DNA of 64,000 nucleotides. Origin: Oribacterium sp. oral taxon 102. Lineage in GTDB: Bacteria > Bacillota > Clostridia > Lachnospirales > Lachnospiraceae. The position numbers and the translations under genes are program-made. Numbering within the stretch: the stretch's first letter is position 1; each line of letters starts with the position of its first letter. This document shows positions 34,238 through 43,148 of the stretch, piece after piece. The stretch lies in NCBI RefSeq assembly GCF_013394775.1, contig NZ_JABXYT010000001.1:2337501-2401500 (forward strand). Reading direction: 5' to 3'. The notes under the pieces were generated by a model. The model saw only the letters and a list, made by a program, of their open reading frames with translations, was not told the origin of the DNA and made no database searches.

Positions 34238-35653
34238 TTATCCTCTCTTTTTCCGCCGCTTCTCTACGAGCTCCCGAAATTCCTCCTCGCTCATATCCAG
34301 CTCCCGAAGACGCCTGAGGCGATTCTCCCGAAGCTCCTTCCTCCGCTGTCGTTCCCCGTGCAGCCGCCTCGCCCATGCGGCGGCACCACCGCCGAAGAGT
34401 GCGAAAAGTACGATTCCCAGTACCGTGAAGCCGCTCAGCGTCACCGCCGCGGCTGCTGCCTTGGTTCCTGCCGGTGCATCCTCGATCAGAATCCGGATTG
34501 ACTGCGCTTTCACGATAAAGTCACTCCCGACCTGCCGGTCTCCCAGCAGATATTCGATCTCCGCGACCGCCCGCTGCGGCGCATTTTCCGGAACATTGTA
34601 GTTCAGACGATAATGAAGCTCCGTCTCCTCCGTCCCCAGCGGAACGGAAACCAGACGGCTGCCCTTCAGCTCCAGCTCCGAGCTCTTCAGGCTATCCTCT
34701 GCCACCGTATCCTGCACCAGACGATTCCGAAGCATCTCCATATTATAAAAGCTGTCCGGAAGCGTCCGCTTCTCTGTCTGATTGAAGCCGAGATCAAGGA
34801 GCGTCCTCGTATCCGTATAATGCGCGGGATTTTTGTCTCCCAGCACGACCGCCGCCAGCCTGCGCCCGCCCGATTTCGCGAGCGTAAGCAGCGTATTTCC
34901 TGAAGCCAGCGTATAGCCGGTCTTTCCGGCGACAACCCTCTCGTCATAGTAGACGCTGTTCGGCAGCAGCATCTTGTGCTCCATATAAATCATGAGCCCT
35001 TCCGGAACCCTCTTGCTTGGCGCGATCCGATGCGAACGGCTCTCCTCGATCCGGAGGAAATCCTCATTCTGAAAGGCGGCACGCCCGATCCGCGCCATAT
35101 CCTCCGCCGTCGTATAATGCTCCTCCTCCCAGAGCCCCGAGGGATTTGCAAAATGCGTGCCCGTACAGCCAAGCTCCGCCGCCTTCTCATTCATCAGCTC
35201 CGCAAAGGCAGCGCGCGAGCCTGCGACGTGCTCCGCCAGCGCGTTCGCTGCCTCATTCGCAGACTTCAGAAGCAGTGCATAGAGACAGTCCTCCACCGTC
35301 AGCACATCCCCCTCGTCGATCTGCGCATTCGAGGAGCCGCTGTCCACATTGTAAACCGCATCATGGGAAAACGTCACCTTCTCGCCGAGCTTCGCATGCT
35401 CCAGCACGACCAGTGCCGTCATAACCTTCGTGATCGATGCCGGATAGAGACGCTCCGTCCCGTTCTTCTCGAAGAGCACCGTCCCCGTGTCCACATCCAG
35501 TACGACGCCCGCCTGCGCGGTCAGCTCTGCACTCGGCCAGACCGCCGCAAATGTGGAAAAGGAGAAGAGATGAAAGGAAAGCAGCAGGAAGACGAGTAAA
35601 AGAAGGCGAAAGCGGAGCCTCTGCTGTCCGCCTCCCGTCCTACAGCACCTCAT
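34238..35653 (-). CDS. dacF: D-alanyl-D-alanine carboxypeptidase (DacF/PBP5 type)
   Basis: A serine peptidase that trims the terminal D-Ala of peptidoglycan stem peptides. The 471-residue protein has a hydrophobic signal segment (residues ~14-36) and the penicillin-binding triad: YPASITKVMTAL (SxxK, near residue 78), LLKSANEAANALA (SxN) and VAGKTGYTLAS (KTG). A beta-rich C-terminal domain follows, then a span (TLSGFTVLGIVLFALFGGGA) and a highly basic ~55-residue cytoplasmic tail, an uncommon way to anchor this family, which usually uses an amphipathic helix. It overlaps the aminopeptidase gene by 14 bp. The stop codon lies within GGATAAGTCC, reminiscent of the repeat end. Confidence 0.93.
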   Translation of the reverse strand: MRCCRTGGGQQRLRFRLLLLVFLLLSFHLFSFSTFAAVWPSAELTAQAGVVLDVDTGTVLFEKNGTERLYPASITKVMTALVVLEHAKLGEKVTFSHDAVYNVDSGSSNAQIDEGDVLTVEDCLYALLLKSANEAANALAEHVAGSRAAFAELMNEKAAELGCTGTHFANPSGLWEEEHYTTAEDMARIGRAAFQNEDFLRIEESRSHRIAPSKRVPEGLMIYMEHKMLLPNSVYYDERVVAGKTGYTLASGNTLLTLAKSGGRRLAAVVLGDKNPAHYTDTRTLLDLGFNQTEKRTLPDSFYNMEMLRNRLVQDTVAEDSLKSSELELKGSRLVSVPLGTEETELHYRLNYNVPENAPQRAVAEIEYLLGDRQVGSDFIVKAQSIRILIEDAPAGTKAAAAAVTLSGFTVLGIVLFALFGGGAAAWARRLHGERQRRKELRENRLRRLRELDMSEEEFRELVEKRRKKRG

Positions 35654-37664
35654 TCAGCTCCTCCGTTCCCGGCAGAACAAATTTCCCCTCCTTCACGATG
35701 GCAAGCTCCGCGCCATCCCGCCGTACCGCAAGGATATCCCCCAGCTCCCGATAGGGAATCGTAATGTCCGTATGCACTGCGAAGTAAGCGTCCTCCGGGC
35801 AGGTCTTCCGGAGAATCGAGCAGGAATTGTCCTTCGCGATGATCTCCCTGCCGTCCGGATTGTACAGCCGCATCTCCTCCATGAAGGAATAGCAGGTGTC
35901 TCCCACTGCGAAATGCGGACCCGTCTTTTCCGCGATCAGGATCGGCATCTTCGCGCCGAGCCCGAAGCGCTCAATCATACGATAGGCGCGGGTATTGGTG
36001 CCGATCGCGAACTCACCGAGCGGGAGCCTCTCCTTCTCTCCGAAGATCAGCCTGCGGATCAGCTTCCTGCCCTCCTCCCTGTCCGGGAAGTTCTCGCATC
36101 TGTAGTCGGCTACTCTGCCGTCTGTGAAGCGAATCCGGAGTCCGCGGAAGCAGATCCCCTCGATAAAGACCTCGTTCACATGCAGGAGTCCCTCGCTGCC
36201 CTCCAGTACCGGAGAGGTGAATACCTCCCCCAGCGGGATATTCACATCCGACAGGCAGTTCTCGAAACGGGTCTCCCGCTCAGGGTCGGACAGCGGATGC
36301 AGACAGACCCGCATGTCCGTCTCATTGCCCCGCCCCGTGACACGGATAAAGTCCGCGCTGTCCAGCGCGGCGATCAGGCGCTCCTGTATCTTCCCATATT
36401 TCGCACTGTCCAGCGTATTCACGGCGAACGTCTCCCGGAAAATCTCCGGAAAATATGCCCCGATCGACGGCAGCGGCCACGCAATGATCGTGAAGCTCCG
36501 CTCCTCCTCCCGGATGTATTCATGGGTCAGGCGCTGCAGCGCGCTCTGATACTTTCCGTAAACCTCTGTCTGGTGCGGAGAGAAGCACAACGCTTCCGTC
36601 CGATTCTCCGGTACGAAGTCCGGTTCTCCGAAGCTCTCCATCACAACCGGTCCGGCGTAATCCCTTACACCCTCCGTCTCATAACGGCGAAAGAGCTGCC
36701 GGCGCTCCTCCAGCATCCTGGCACTGATCCGCTCTCCCATTACCAATGCGAGGTCATAGGAATGATCATAGTCCAGCTGCCGGTTCGGGCTCACATAATA
36801 ACTGCCCGCACCTCTGGGAGAGCGCAGCAGCAGCGCCCGCGGACGCCGCGGAAGCGAAAAGTCATAGCCATCCTCCGCGAAATACGCCGCAGTTCGCTGT
36901 ACGACCCGTTCGAAGCCTGCCGGGAAGCGGAAGGAAAGCAGGGATTTCTTTTCATAAGGCTTCCTCTGCAGGCGGAAGCCCTCCTTGAAGCCGAAATACC
37001 AGGCATATGCCATCCGGTCGATCTCGTCCGCTCCGAGCCCGAGGATAAACTCCGCGGTTCGCAGCGACTCCTCCGACACATATTCTCCGCTCCTGTAGAG
37101 ATAGTCCGTACTCCGGAAGTCCTCCTCCAGGATAATCCGCTTCAGAAGATTCGGCTTCCTCGTATACAACTCCTCCATCACCGTGCGCTGCAGCTCCTCC
37201 GAGTAATCATAGCAGTAAGAATAGAAGCAGTCCCGGACGGCGCGCGCTGTCGGCATGTCCTCATTGTCCACCTCAAACATACAGTAGATCTCCAGAAAGA
37301 GCTCGAGCACAGTAGTGATCCGCTCCTCTCTCCTCTCGAAGCAGTCCGGAAGCAGCCCGTGAATCTCCATTGCCAGTGCCGAAAGCACCGCTCCGTACTC
37401 CGAAAGCGTCCTCGCCGCATAGGCAGGATTCAGATAGGAGCTCTCATACTGCTCCGCTGCCTCCGTATAGAGCCGCTGCGCATCCCGGAGACAGGCAATG
37501 TCCGCCTCCCATGCCGTTCTGCCGCGAAGCGCCCGAAGCAGGCCGTCCAGCTCCCCGATATACCTCGCTTCCCTTCGGAAAAAGTCGCGGAACGGTCTCT
37601 CAACAGTCCGCTCTGCTGTGATCTCCCGGATCCGCTCCACCGCATCTGTATAACGTTCCCTCAT
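35640..37664 (-). CDS. M29-family aminopeptidase with large N-terminal extension
   Basis: The C-terminal ~370 residues match thermophilic-type (M29, AmpS/PepS) metallo-aminopeptidases: GRGNETDMRVCL, NIPLGEVFTSPVLEGSEG (Glu ligand), LGEFAIGTNTRAY (Glu), EKTGPHFAVGD (His) and AVHTDITIP (His and Asp), giving all the expected metal ligands. M29 enzymes are usually about 370-410 residues; this one has 674, because of a ~300-residue N-terminal region that is mostly helical and acidic (RDFFRREARYIGELDGLL) with no motif I recognise. The start MRERYTDAV at 37664 follows GAGGAGAC. It is probably a cytoplasmic peptidase; the extra region may control access or oligomerisation. Confidence 0.85.
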   Translation of the reverse strand: MRERYTDAVERIREITAERTVERPFRDFFRREARYIGELDGLLRALRGRTAWEADIACLRDAQRLYTEAAEQYESSYLNPAYAARTLSEYGAVLSALAMEIHGLLPDCFERREERITTVLELFLEIYCMFEVDNEDMPTARAVRDCFYSYCYDYSEELQRTVMEELYTRKPNLLKRIILEEDFRSTDYLYRSGEYVSEESLRTAEFILGLGADEIDRMAYAWYFGFKEGFRLQRKPYEKKSLLSFRFPAGFERVVQRTAAYFAEDGYDFSLPRRPRALLLRSPRGAGSYYVSPNRQLDYDHSYDLALVMGERISARMLEERRQLFRRYETEGVRDYAGPVVMESFGEPDFVPENRTEALCFSPHQTEVYGKYQSALQRLTHEYIREEERSFTIIAWPLPSIGAYFPEIFRETFAVNTLDSAKYGKIQERLIAALDSADFIRVTGRGNETDMRVCLHPLSDPERETRFENCLSDVNIPLGEVFTSPVLEGSEGLLHVNEVFIEGICFRGLRIRFTDGRVADYRCENFPDREEGRKLIRRLIFGEKERLPLGEFAIGTNTRAYRMIERFGLGAKMPILIAEKTGPHFAVGDTCYSFMEEMRLYNPDGREIIAKDNSCSILRKTCPEDAYFAVHTDITIPYRELGDILAVRRDGAELAIVKEGKFVLPGTEELNEVL

Positions 37665-37737
37665 AGTCTCCTCTTCCTTTGCTTCCCTCCTCATTCAGAG
37701 AAGCCCGACTGCTTCCGGATCTCCTGCCATTGGCGCT

Positions 37738-38061
37738 TCACCGGCTCAGCCGAAGTCCGACGAAGATCAGCACCGCCCAGAGCAGGGCAATGAGCGTGCT
37801 GCACGCGCCCGCGATTCGGACGCCGGTTCGGTTCCTATCCCTCTCCTGCAGTCCGTAAAATGCACAGAAAAGGGAGAATACTGCCGCGAGCAGGGAGCTG
37901 AGTCCCAGTGCGCCGAGCAGCAGCGGCCCCTGCCCCTTCTCCCGCACAGACAGAAGCAGACAGAGCAGCAGCAGTATAAGAGAGCCGAATCCCGAAAAGA
38001 CAGCCCGTCTCGTACCGCTCGCCGGCTTCCTCCTGATATAATTGAATCTCCTCTTCGCCAT
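37738..38061 (-). CDS. Small three-span membrane protein
   Basis: A 107-residue protein with a basic N terminus (MAKRRFNYIRRKPASG) and three hydrophobic spans: GSLILLLLCLLLS, LLLGALGLSSLLAAVFSLF and LIALLWAVLIFVGL. It may belong to a small Lachnospiraceae membrane family (DUF6142-like), but I cannot be sure. It abuts the vanZ-like gene with no gap and precedes the aminopeptidase by 73 bp. No catalytic residues are evident. Confidence 0.65.
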   Translation of the reverse strand: MAKRRFNYIRRKPASGTRRAVFSGFGSLILLLLCLLLSVREKGQGPLLLGALGLSSLLAAVFSLFCAFYGLQERDRNRTGVRIAGACSTLIALLWAVLIFVGLRLSR

Positions 38062-38568
38062 TCAGCTCCTCCTGCGCCTCCGATAGCGTCTGCTCCGAAC
38101 GCGCTGCACCAGGCAAAACAGCAGATAGCCCAGACCGCCTCCCAGTGTATTCAGGATAATATCGTCCACATCACAGCTCCCCGCGCGGAGCAGGAGCTGC
38201 GTCATCTCTATCCCATAGGACAGGAGATAGGCGGCAAGCAGGGTATCGTACCAGTATTCCCGGCAGCGTCGTGAAAAGACAGGCAGAAAAAATCCCAGCG
38301 GCAGAAAGCCGATGATATTGCCCCAGAGATTCAGAAGCACGCCTCCCATCCCGATCTGCCTCCCGTAAAAAAGGTATCTCCGAATCTCCCGGAAGGGAAG
38401 CAGATTATAGGTATAATCCGCCTTCACGAGGATACCCCGCTGCTCCATATCCGAGAAGAACATCAGATAGAGCAGCGCAGCAAGATAGCACACAAACAAA
38501 ATGACACCGATCCAGCGGTTCCGTGTCATTCTCTTCTTCCGTCCTCTTCTCCGGAACCGCCTCTCCAT
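38062..38568 (-). CDS. VanZ-like family membrane protein
   Basis: A 168-residue protein with a strongly basic N terminus and about four spans. The family motifs are NLLPFREI, NIIGFLPLGFFLP and YGIEMTQLLLRAGSCDVDDIILNTLGGGLGY, as in VanZ of the teicoplanin-resistance cluster. Most chromosomal VanZ-like proteins have no proven role and are not evidence of resistance. An in-frame ATG at 38530 (MTRNRW) is an alternative start. It shares a run of small membrane-protein genes with its neighbours. Confidence 0.9.
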   Translation of the reverse strand: MERRFRRRGRKKRMTRNRWIGVILFVCYLAALLYLMFFSDMEQRGILVKADYTYNLLPFREIRRYLFYGRQIGMGGVLLNLWGNIIGFLPLGFFLPVFSRRCREYWYDTLLAAYLLSYGIEMTQLLLRAGSCDVDDIILNTLGGGLGYLLFCLVQRVRSRRYRRRRRS

Positions 38569-38570
38569 AC

Positions 38571-38720
38571 TCAGAAGGTCAGTTCGTTCTTTCTCCGCAG
38601 CAGCAGCGCACCGTTCACGATGGACAGCACACCGACCGTAAGCCCCGTAAGCAGCACGACCACACCGAGCACGATAGAACCCGCGCCTGCCGTGCGCATC
38701 GTTTTAAATACTCTTTCCAT
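38571..38720 (-). CDS. 49-residue single-domain membrane miniprotein
   Basis: MERVFKTMRTAGAGSIVLG, then a glycine-rich hydrophobic stretch of about 30 residues (VVVLLTGLTVGVLSIVNGALLL) and the tail RRKNELTF. The start at 38720 follows GGAGAGGAGATCGG. Two bases separate its stop from the vanZ-like start, so the genes are cotranscribed. Similar tiny proteins ending in LL-basic-LTF seem widespread in this bacterial family; no function is known to me. Confidence 0.7.
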   Translation of the reverse strand: MERVFKTMRTAGAGSIVLGVVVLLTGLTVGVLSIVNGALLLRRKNELTF

Positions 38721-38809
38721 CCGATCTCCTCTCCTCCAAAGGCTCACTTCGTTCCGCGCGCATTCCGTACGCATCCTGCGCACAGCTAAGCCGCTGTAAT
38801 CATAGCATA

Positions 38810-39571
38810 TCAGCTGCGCTCTTTACAAGAGAACGCATAAACCATGCTCCTGTCGACGACCTCATAGCCCAGACTGGCATAGAGCCCGCAGGCGATCTCG
38901 TTCCGGGAGCTGACCTGCAGAAGGATCTGCCGGTACGGTCCCGACTCGAAATGCTCCGCCGCCTCCATCAGCGCCCTTCCATGTCCCTGTCCGAGATAGC
39001 GGTCATAGACGAGCAGACCATAGAGATAGAGCGTATCAGTATGATAGGGTGTGAAATGCAGCTCCCCATAACGATTCGAGAGACTGTCTCCGGGATTCGC
39101 GATCCCGCGCGTAAGTGTCTTTCTCAGGAAAAGCTCATCGTGAAGTCTGCGGAAGCTGAGCGCCCGGACGGTTTTCTCCGCACTTTCCGGCAGTCTTCCC
39201 TCCCGAACGCCCTCCGCCGTCCGCAGAGGCTTCAGCACGAAATGCCAGCTGAAGTCCCGAAAATCGTCCTGAAGCGCATTCAGGCTTCCCCGAAGGAGCC
39301 CCTGCCTCCGCAGCCGGGGGTGCGTGAAGGCAGATAGCTCCAGCACCTCCCGTCCCTGCTCCCGCTCTCCGATCCGATAGCCGAAGAGTACCGAGAGCAG
39401 GGGCTCCCGAACACCGCTCTCCGCCTCTCCCGGATTTTCATAAAGATAGCAGAAGTCCCATTCTGCCGCGGTATCGTAACTCGTATTGTCCGCCTCATTG
39501 CAGAGCCGAATCAGCTCCGATACCGCCCTCTCCTCTGACGCAGTGAGAGACAGACGCAGCTCTCCGTTCAT
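38810..39571 (-). CDS. GNAT-family N-acetyltransferase
   Basis: A 253-residue acetyltransferase with two GNAT-like halves: an N-terminal half with HPRLRRQGLLRGSLNAL, and a C-terminal half with the acetyl-CoA loop YLGQGHGRALMEAA and ACGLYASLGYEVVDRSMVY. The start at 39571 follows GGAGGAGAA. The acceptor is unknown. It stands slightly apart from the membrane-protein genes (89 bp) and repeat copy D lies upstream. Confidence 0.88.
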   Translation of the reverse strand: MNGELRLSLTASEERAVSELIRLCNEADNTSYDTAAEWDFCYLYENPGEAESGVREPLLSVLFGYRIGEREQGREVLELSAFTHPRLRRQGLLRGSLNALQDDFRDFSWHFVLKPLRTAEGVREGRLPESAEKTVRALSFRRLHDELFLRKTLTRGIANPGDSLSNRYGELHFTPYHTDTLYLYGLLVYDRYLGQGHGRALMEAAEHFESGPYRQILLQVSSRNEIACGLYASLGYEVVDRSMVYAFSCKERS

Positions 39572-39599
39572 TTCTCCTCCCTCTGTTATGCCCCTATCG

Positions 39600-39772
39600 T
39601 TCACGCCGCCTCCTAAGAAAGCTTCCATGCCGAAAGCTTCGGCTCCACCAATCCTCTCCGTTCTGCTCGCTGCTCCGTATTACGCTTCCCTTCGGTCTTG
39701 CAGATCTCAGTGAATCCGCGATATTTACACATCGCTTCGTGTTTGTTCGCTTGACAGGGACTTATACAGTAA
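39600..39772 (-). repeat. Dispersed palindromic repeat, copy D
   Basis: The minus strand starts with the exact family end TTACTGTATAAGTCCC (complement of 39757-39772), directly against the fba terminator. The segment ACATCGCTTCGTGTTTGTTC (39729-39748) corresponds to the module found in copy E and upstream of carA. Toward 39628 is the perfect palindrome GCCGAAAGCTTCGGC, shared with copy C. It fills most of the 241-bp GNAT-fba gap; no gene is seen there. Confidence 0.72.
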
Positions 39773-39798
39773 AAGACGCCGCTGCATCCGCAGCGGCG
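39771..39798 (-). terminator. Intrinsic terminator of fba
   Basis: A perfect 8-bp GC-rich stem, CGCCGCTG (39777-39784) and CAGCGGCG (39791-39798), followed on the minus strand by TCTTTTACTG. The U-tract merges with the end of repeat copy D. Confidence 0.88.
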
Positions 39799-39812
39799 CA
39801 TTTCCTTTATCT

Positions 39813-40679
39813 TTATGCCTTGTTGTCAGAGCCGAAGAGACGGATCTTATTCTTACACTCCTCGATGATGGCATCTGCCCCCGGCTTCAGCAGCTTCCGC
39901 GGATCATAGCCCTTGCCCTTCCTGTCGTTGCCTGCCTCGATGTACTCTCTGGTCGCCCTCGCAAATACGAGCTGCAGCTCCGTATTCACATTGATCTTGG
40001 AAACGCCGAGAGAAATCGCCTTCCTGATCTGATCCTCCGGAATGCCGGAACCGCCGTGCAGCACCAGGGGAAGCGCTGCGCCGATCTTCTCCTTGATCGC
40101 CGCAAGCGTATCGAAGGAGAGCCCCTGCCAGTTCTCCGGATAGATACCGTGAATGTTGCCGATGCCTGCTGCGAGGAAGTCCACGCCCAGATCTGCGATC
40201 CGCTTGCATTCCTCCGGATCTGCGCACTCGCCCATGCCTATCACGCCGTCTTCCTCTCCGCCGATGGAGCCGACCTCCGCCTCGATGGAAAGCCCTGCCT
40301 TATGCGCGGCGGCTACCAGCTCGGTCGTCTTCGCTACATTCTCGTCGATCTCATAGTGTGAGCCATCGAACATGATAGAGGTGAAGCCTGCCTCGATGCA
40401 CTTATAGCTCCCCTCATAGGTTCCATGATCCAGATGCAGCGCTACCGGTACCGTGATGCCGAGACTCTTGTCCATCTCCCTGACCATAGCCGCCACCGTC
40501 TTGAAGCCGGTCATATACTTGCCGGCACCCTCGGAAACCCCGAGGATCACCGGAGACTTCATCTCCTCACAGGCGAGCAGCACGGACTTCGTCCACTCCA
40601 GATCATTGATATTGAACTGCGGAACCGCATAGTGTCCGGCAAGCGCCTTATCCAGCATTTCCTTCGCATTTACTAACAT
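39813..40679 (-). CDS. fba: Fructose-bisphosphate aldolase, class II
   Basis: Zinc-dependent glycolytic aldolase (288 residues) cleaving fructose 1,6-bisphosphate. It starts MLVNAKEMLDKALAGHYAVPQ; HLDHGTYEG (about residue 84) carries zinc and catalytic residues, EAEVGSIGGEEDGV is the flexible loop, and LHGGSGIPEDQIRKAI and KINVNTEL bind metal and phosphate. Length and motifs are standard. It is monocistronic, with a terminator immediately downstream. The 252-bp gap 40680-40931 upstream holds the thrC terminator and presumably the fba promoter, which I cannot place confidently. Confidence 0.97.
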   Translation of the reverse strand: MLVNAKEMLDKALAGHYAVPQFNINDLEWTKSVLLACEEMKSPVILGVSEGAGKYMTGFKTVAAMVREMDKSLGITVPVALHLDHGTYEGSYKCIEAGFTSIMFDGSHYEIDENVAKTTELVAAAHKAGLSIEAEVGSIGGEEDGVIGMGECADPEECKRIADLGVDFLAAGIGNIHGIYPENWQGLSFDTLAAIKEKIGAALPLVLHGGSGIPEDQIRKAISLGVSKINVNTELQLVFARATREYIEAGNDRKGKGYDPRKLLKPGADAIIEECKNKIRLFGSDNKA

Positions 40680-40883
40680 CGCAATTACCTCCCATTCAGC
40701 CTATCCATCCTCACGCCGGAATTTCCGGTATTCCACACTGTATTTGTCTTATACTTCGTCTCGCTGCGCACAGCGCTCGTGCCGCTGACTGCCCCTATCA
40801 TACAACGAAAGGGCTTCCCCGTCTACAATCCGAAGCTCGTTAAGATATTAACATGGCCTGTTGAAAAAAACTACCCTTTTCTT

Positions 40884-40910
40884 AAAAAAAAGAACAGGGC
40901 AGCCCTTTCT
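40884..40910 (-). terminator. Intrinsic terminator of thrC
   Basis: AGAACAGGG (40891-40899) pairs with CCCTTTCT (40903-40910) through one bulge, followed by seven or more T on the minus strand (A-run 40884-40891). It lies just after the thrC stop. Confidence 0.75.
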
Positions 40911-40931
40911 GCGATCCGAAGACCGCTTCTC

Positions 40932-42410
40932 TTAACGGAGGAAGCCCTCCACTGTTTTTTCCATCTCCGCAACCGCAGATACCGTATCGTGACGGAGCGG
41001 TGCGTTCCTGACCTCCCGCACCGCCTCGGGCTCCACAACGCCCGATATCTCTGAGAGCCGGTCGATCAGACGGAAAATATCCCCATCTCCGCAGTCCTCC
41101 GACAATGCCTGCATTACTGCCGGCGCAAACTTGAAGGGGCTCGCGGTAGCGGCGATCACCGTCTTTCTCCGGTCTCCCGTCTCGCTCCGGTAACGGTCAT
41201 AAACCGCCTTTGCCACCGCTGTATGCGGGTCGATGACATAGCCGCTCTTCTCATACAGTGCGCGGATGCAGGCGAATACCTCCGGCTCCGCGGCGCAGCC
41301 GCCGTAGAAATCTCCCATGAAGTCCCGCATCCTGTCGTCAACCCGATACCTTCCCTCTGCGCCGAGCTCCCGCATCAGCGCTGCGGTTTTCTCCGAATTC
41401 CGTCCCGCGGAGAGATAGAGCAGCCGTTCGAGGTTGGAGGAGAGCAGGATATCCATGGACGGAGAGCTCGTCAGCAGGAAGGGGCGGTTCCTGTCATAGA
41501 TCCCGTCCCGGAAAAAGTCGGTAAGCACCCGGTTCTCATTGGAAGCGCAGAGCAGCTTCGCGATCGGGATCCCCATCTCCTTTGCCAGCTTCGCAGCGAG
41601 AATATTGCCGAAATTACCGGTCGGCACGCAGACATTGATTTCCTCCCCGTTCTCGAGCTCTCCGGAGGAGAGCAGCTGTGCGTACGCATAGACATAGTAT
41701 GCCACCTGCGGGATGAGACGTCCGATATTGATGGAATTCGCAGAGGAGAGGATCAGCCCGCGCCTCTTCAGTCTCTCCCGGAACGCCTTGTCCCCGAAGA
41801 TCTGCTTGACACCGGTCTGCGCGTCATCGAAGTTCCCCAGAATGGCGGAAACATGGGTATTCCCGCCATTCTGCGTCCGCATCTGCAGTTCCTGAAAGCG
41901 GGAAACGCCATCCTTCGGATAGAAGACGATGATCTCCGTCCCCGGCACATCCTGAAAGCCTGCCATCGCCGCCTTGCCGGTATCCCCGGAGGTCGCCGTC
42001 AGGATCACGATGCGATCCTCCACGCCGTTCTTCCGCGCACTGGTAACCATCAGATGCGGCAGAATCGAAAGCGCCATGTCCTTGAAGGCGATGGTTCTCC
42101 CGTGAAAAAGCTCGAGAAAATAGCAGCCGTCCCGCTTCTCGAGCGGCGCAATCGACGCAGTGTCGAACTTTCCGTCATAGGCAGCAGCAACGCAGCAGCG
42201 CAGCTCCTCCTCCGTGAAGTCCGTGAAAAACTGCTTCATCACGCGGTATGCAGTCTCCTGATAGGAGAGTTCCCTGAAATCCTCCGGCCTACCGTCAAGG
42301 CGCGGCAGCTCCTCCGGCACGAAAAGCCCGCCGTCCGCGGCAAGTCCCTTCAGGATCGCGAGGCTCGGGCTGACCCCCGTTTCCCCGCCTCTTGTCGACT
42401 GGTAGTTCAT
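40932..42410 (-). CDS. thrC: Threonine synthase
   Basis: PLP enzyme converting O-phosphohomoserine to threonine (492 residues). It starts MNYQSTRGGETGVSPSLAIL, with the PLP lysine in GRTIAFKDMALSIL near residue 110, TATSGDTGKAAMAG binding phosphate, and SSANSINIGRL and VPTGNFGNILAAKLA later. Length fits the longer bacterial form. It supplies the last step of the pathway for which hom at 4 kb is upstream. It is 21 bp after udk, so the two are probably cotranscribed. Confidence 0.97.
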   Translation of the reverse strand: MNYQSTRGGETGVSPSLAILKGLAADGGLFVPEELPRLDGRPEDFRELSYQETAYRVMKQFFTDFTEEELRCCVAAAYDGKFDTASIAPLEKRDGCYFLELFHGRTIAFKDMALSILPHLMVTSARKNGVEDRIVILTATSGDTGKAAMAGFQDVPGTEIIVFYPKDGVSRFQELQMRTQNGGNTHVSAILGNFDDAQTGVKQIFGDKAFRERLKRRGLILSSANSINIGRLIPQVAYYVYAYAQLLSSGELENGEEINVCVPTGNFGNILAAKLAKEMGIPIAKLLCASNENRVLTDFFRDGIYDRNRPFLLTSSPSMDILLSSNLERLLYLSAGRNSEKTAALMRELGAEGRYRVDDRMRDFMGDFYGGCAAEPEVFACIRALYEKSGYVIDPHTAVAKAVYDRYRSETGDRRKTVIAATASPFKFAPAVMQALSEDCGDGDIFRLIDRLSEISGVVEPEAVREVRNAPLRHDTVSAVAEMEKTVEGFLR

Positions 42411-42431
42411 ATTCTCCCCCTCTCTGTCCGC

Positions 42432-43049
42432 TCATTCCGGACGAAGCAGACTCTCGATCTTGGTTCGCATCAAATCGAAGGCAACATCATTCATCCCGCT
42501 GTTAATGACGATATCCGCTGTCGCCCGGGTCGGCTCTACATAGAGGTAGTGCATCGGCTTCACCGTCGTCAGATACTGCTCCGAAATATCCTCGACATGA
42601 CGTCCCCTCTCCGTTACGTCCCGAATGATCCTGCGAATGATCCGCTCGTCGGCATCCGCCTCCACATAGACCTTGATGTCGAAGAGGGAACGAAGCTCCG
42701 GATTCTCCAGCACCAGAATCCCCTCGACAATGATGATCCTCGAGGGCGCGAGCTCTATTGTCTCCCTCGTGCGGTTGTGCTCGGAATAATTGTAAACCGG
42801 ACACTGCACCTTCTCCCCTCTGCGAAGCGCCTTCAGATGGCGGATCAGCAGATCTGTTTCGAAGGCGCTCGGATGATCGTAGTTCTCCCTCTGCCGGATC
42901 TCGAAGGGAACGCCGTCATTGGACTTATAGTAATTGTCATGATAAATAACCGTGACCCGATCCCCAAAGGCATCCTTCAGCCGGTTGGTAAAGGTCGACT
43001 TGCCGGAGCCGGAGCCGCCCGCAACCCCGATCATGATACAGGAATTCAT
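42432..43049 (-). CDS. udk: Uridine kinase
   Basis: Phosphorylates uridine and cytidine in pyrimidine salvage (205 residues). The P-loop is GVAGGSGSGKSTF at residues ~7-19; YHDNYYKSNDGVPF, ENYDHPSAFETDLL, IVEGILVLENPELRSLFDIKVYVEAD and the RRIIRDVTERGR lid follow. MNSCIMIGVAGG fixes the start at 43049; 14 upstream in-frame codons are not conserved. It heads udk-thrC from a sigma-A promoter 55 bp upstream. Confidence 0.95.
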   Translation of the reverse strand: MNSCIMIGVAGGSGSGKSTFTNRLKDAFGDRVTVIYHDNYYKSNDGVPFEIRQRENYDHPSAFETDLLIRHLKALRRGEKVQCPVYNYSEHNRTRETIELAPSRIIIVEGILVLENPELRSLFDIKVYVEADADERIIRRIIRDVTERGRHVEDISEQYLTTVKPMHYLYVEPTRATADIVINSGMNDVAFDLMRTKIESLLRPE

Positions 43050-43103
43050 ACTGTCCTCCCTCCTCAGCCTGCACATGACGCATCGCATCATATATGAAAT
43101 ATT

Positions 43104-43132
43104 ATCCTACGCCATCGCTCCTTCCTTTGCAA
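43104..43132 (-). promoter_or_regulatory. Sigma-A promoter of udk-thrC
   Basis: Minus-strand TTGCAA (complement of 43127-43132), a 17-bp spacer and TAGGAT (complement of 43104-43109). Confidence 0.6.
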
Positions 43133-43148
43133 GCACTTCTTGCCGTCC

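Noticed and set aside
35772..37793. Plus-strand open frame of about 673 codons over the aminopeptidase gene
   Set aside because: A shadow frame; the minus-strand gene has clear M29 catalytic motifs.
41223..43097. Long open frame on the plus strand (about 624 codons) over thrC and udk
   Set aside because: It is antisense to two conserved genes, its translation has no recognisable motifs, and such frames are expected opposite GC-rich coding DNA.
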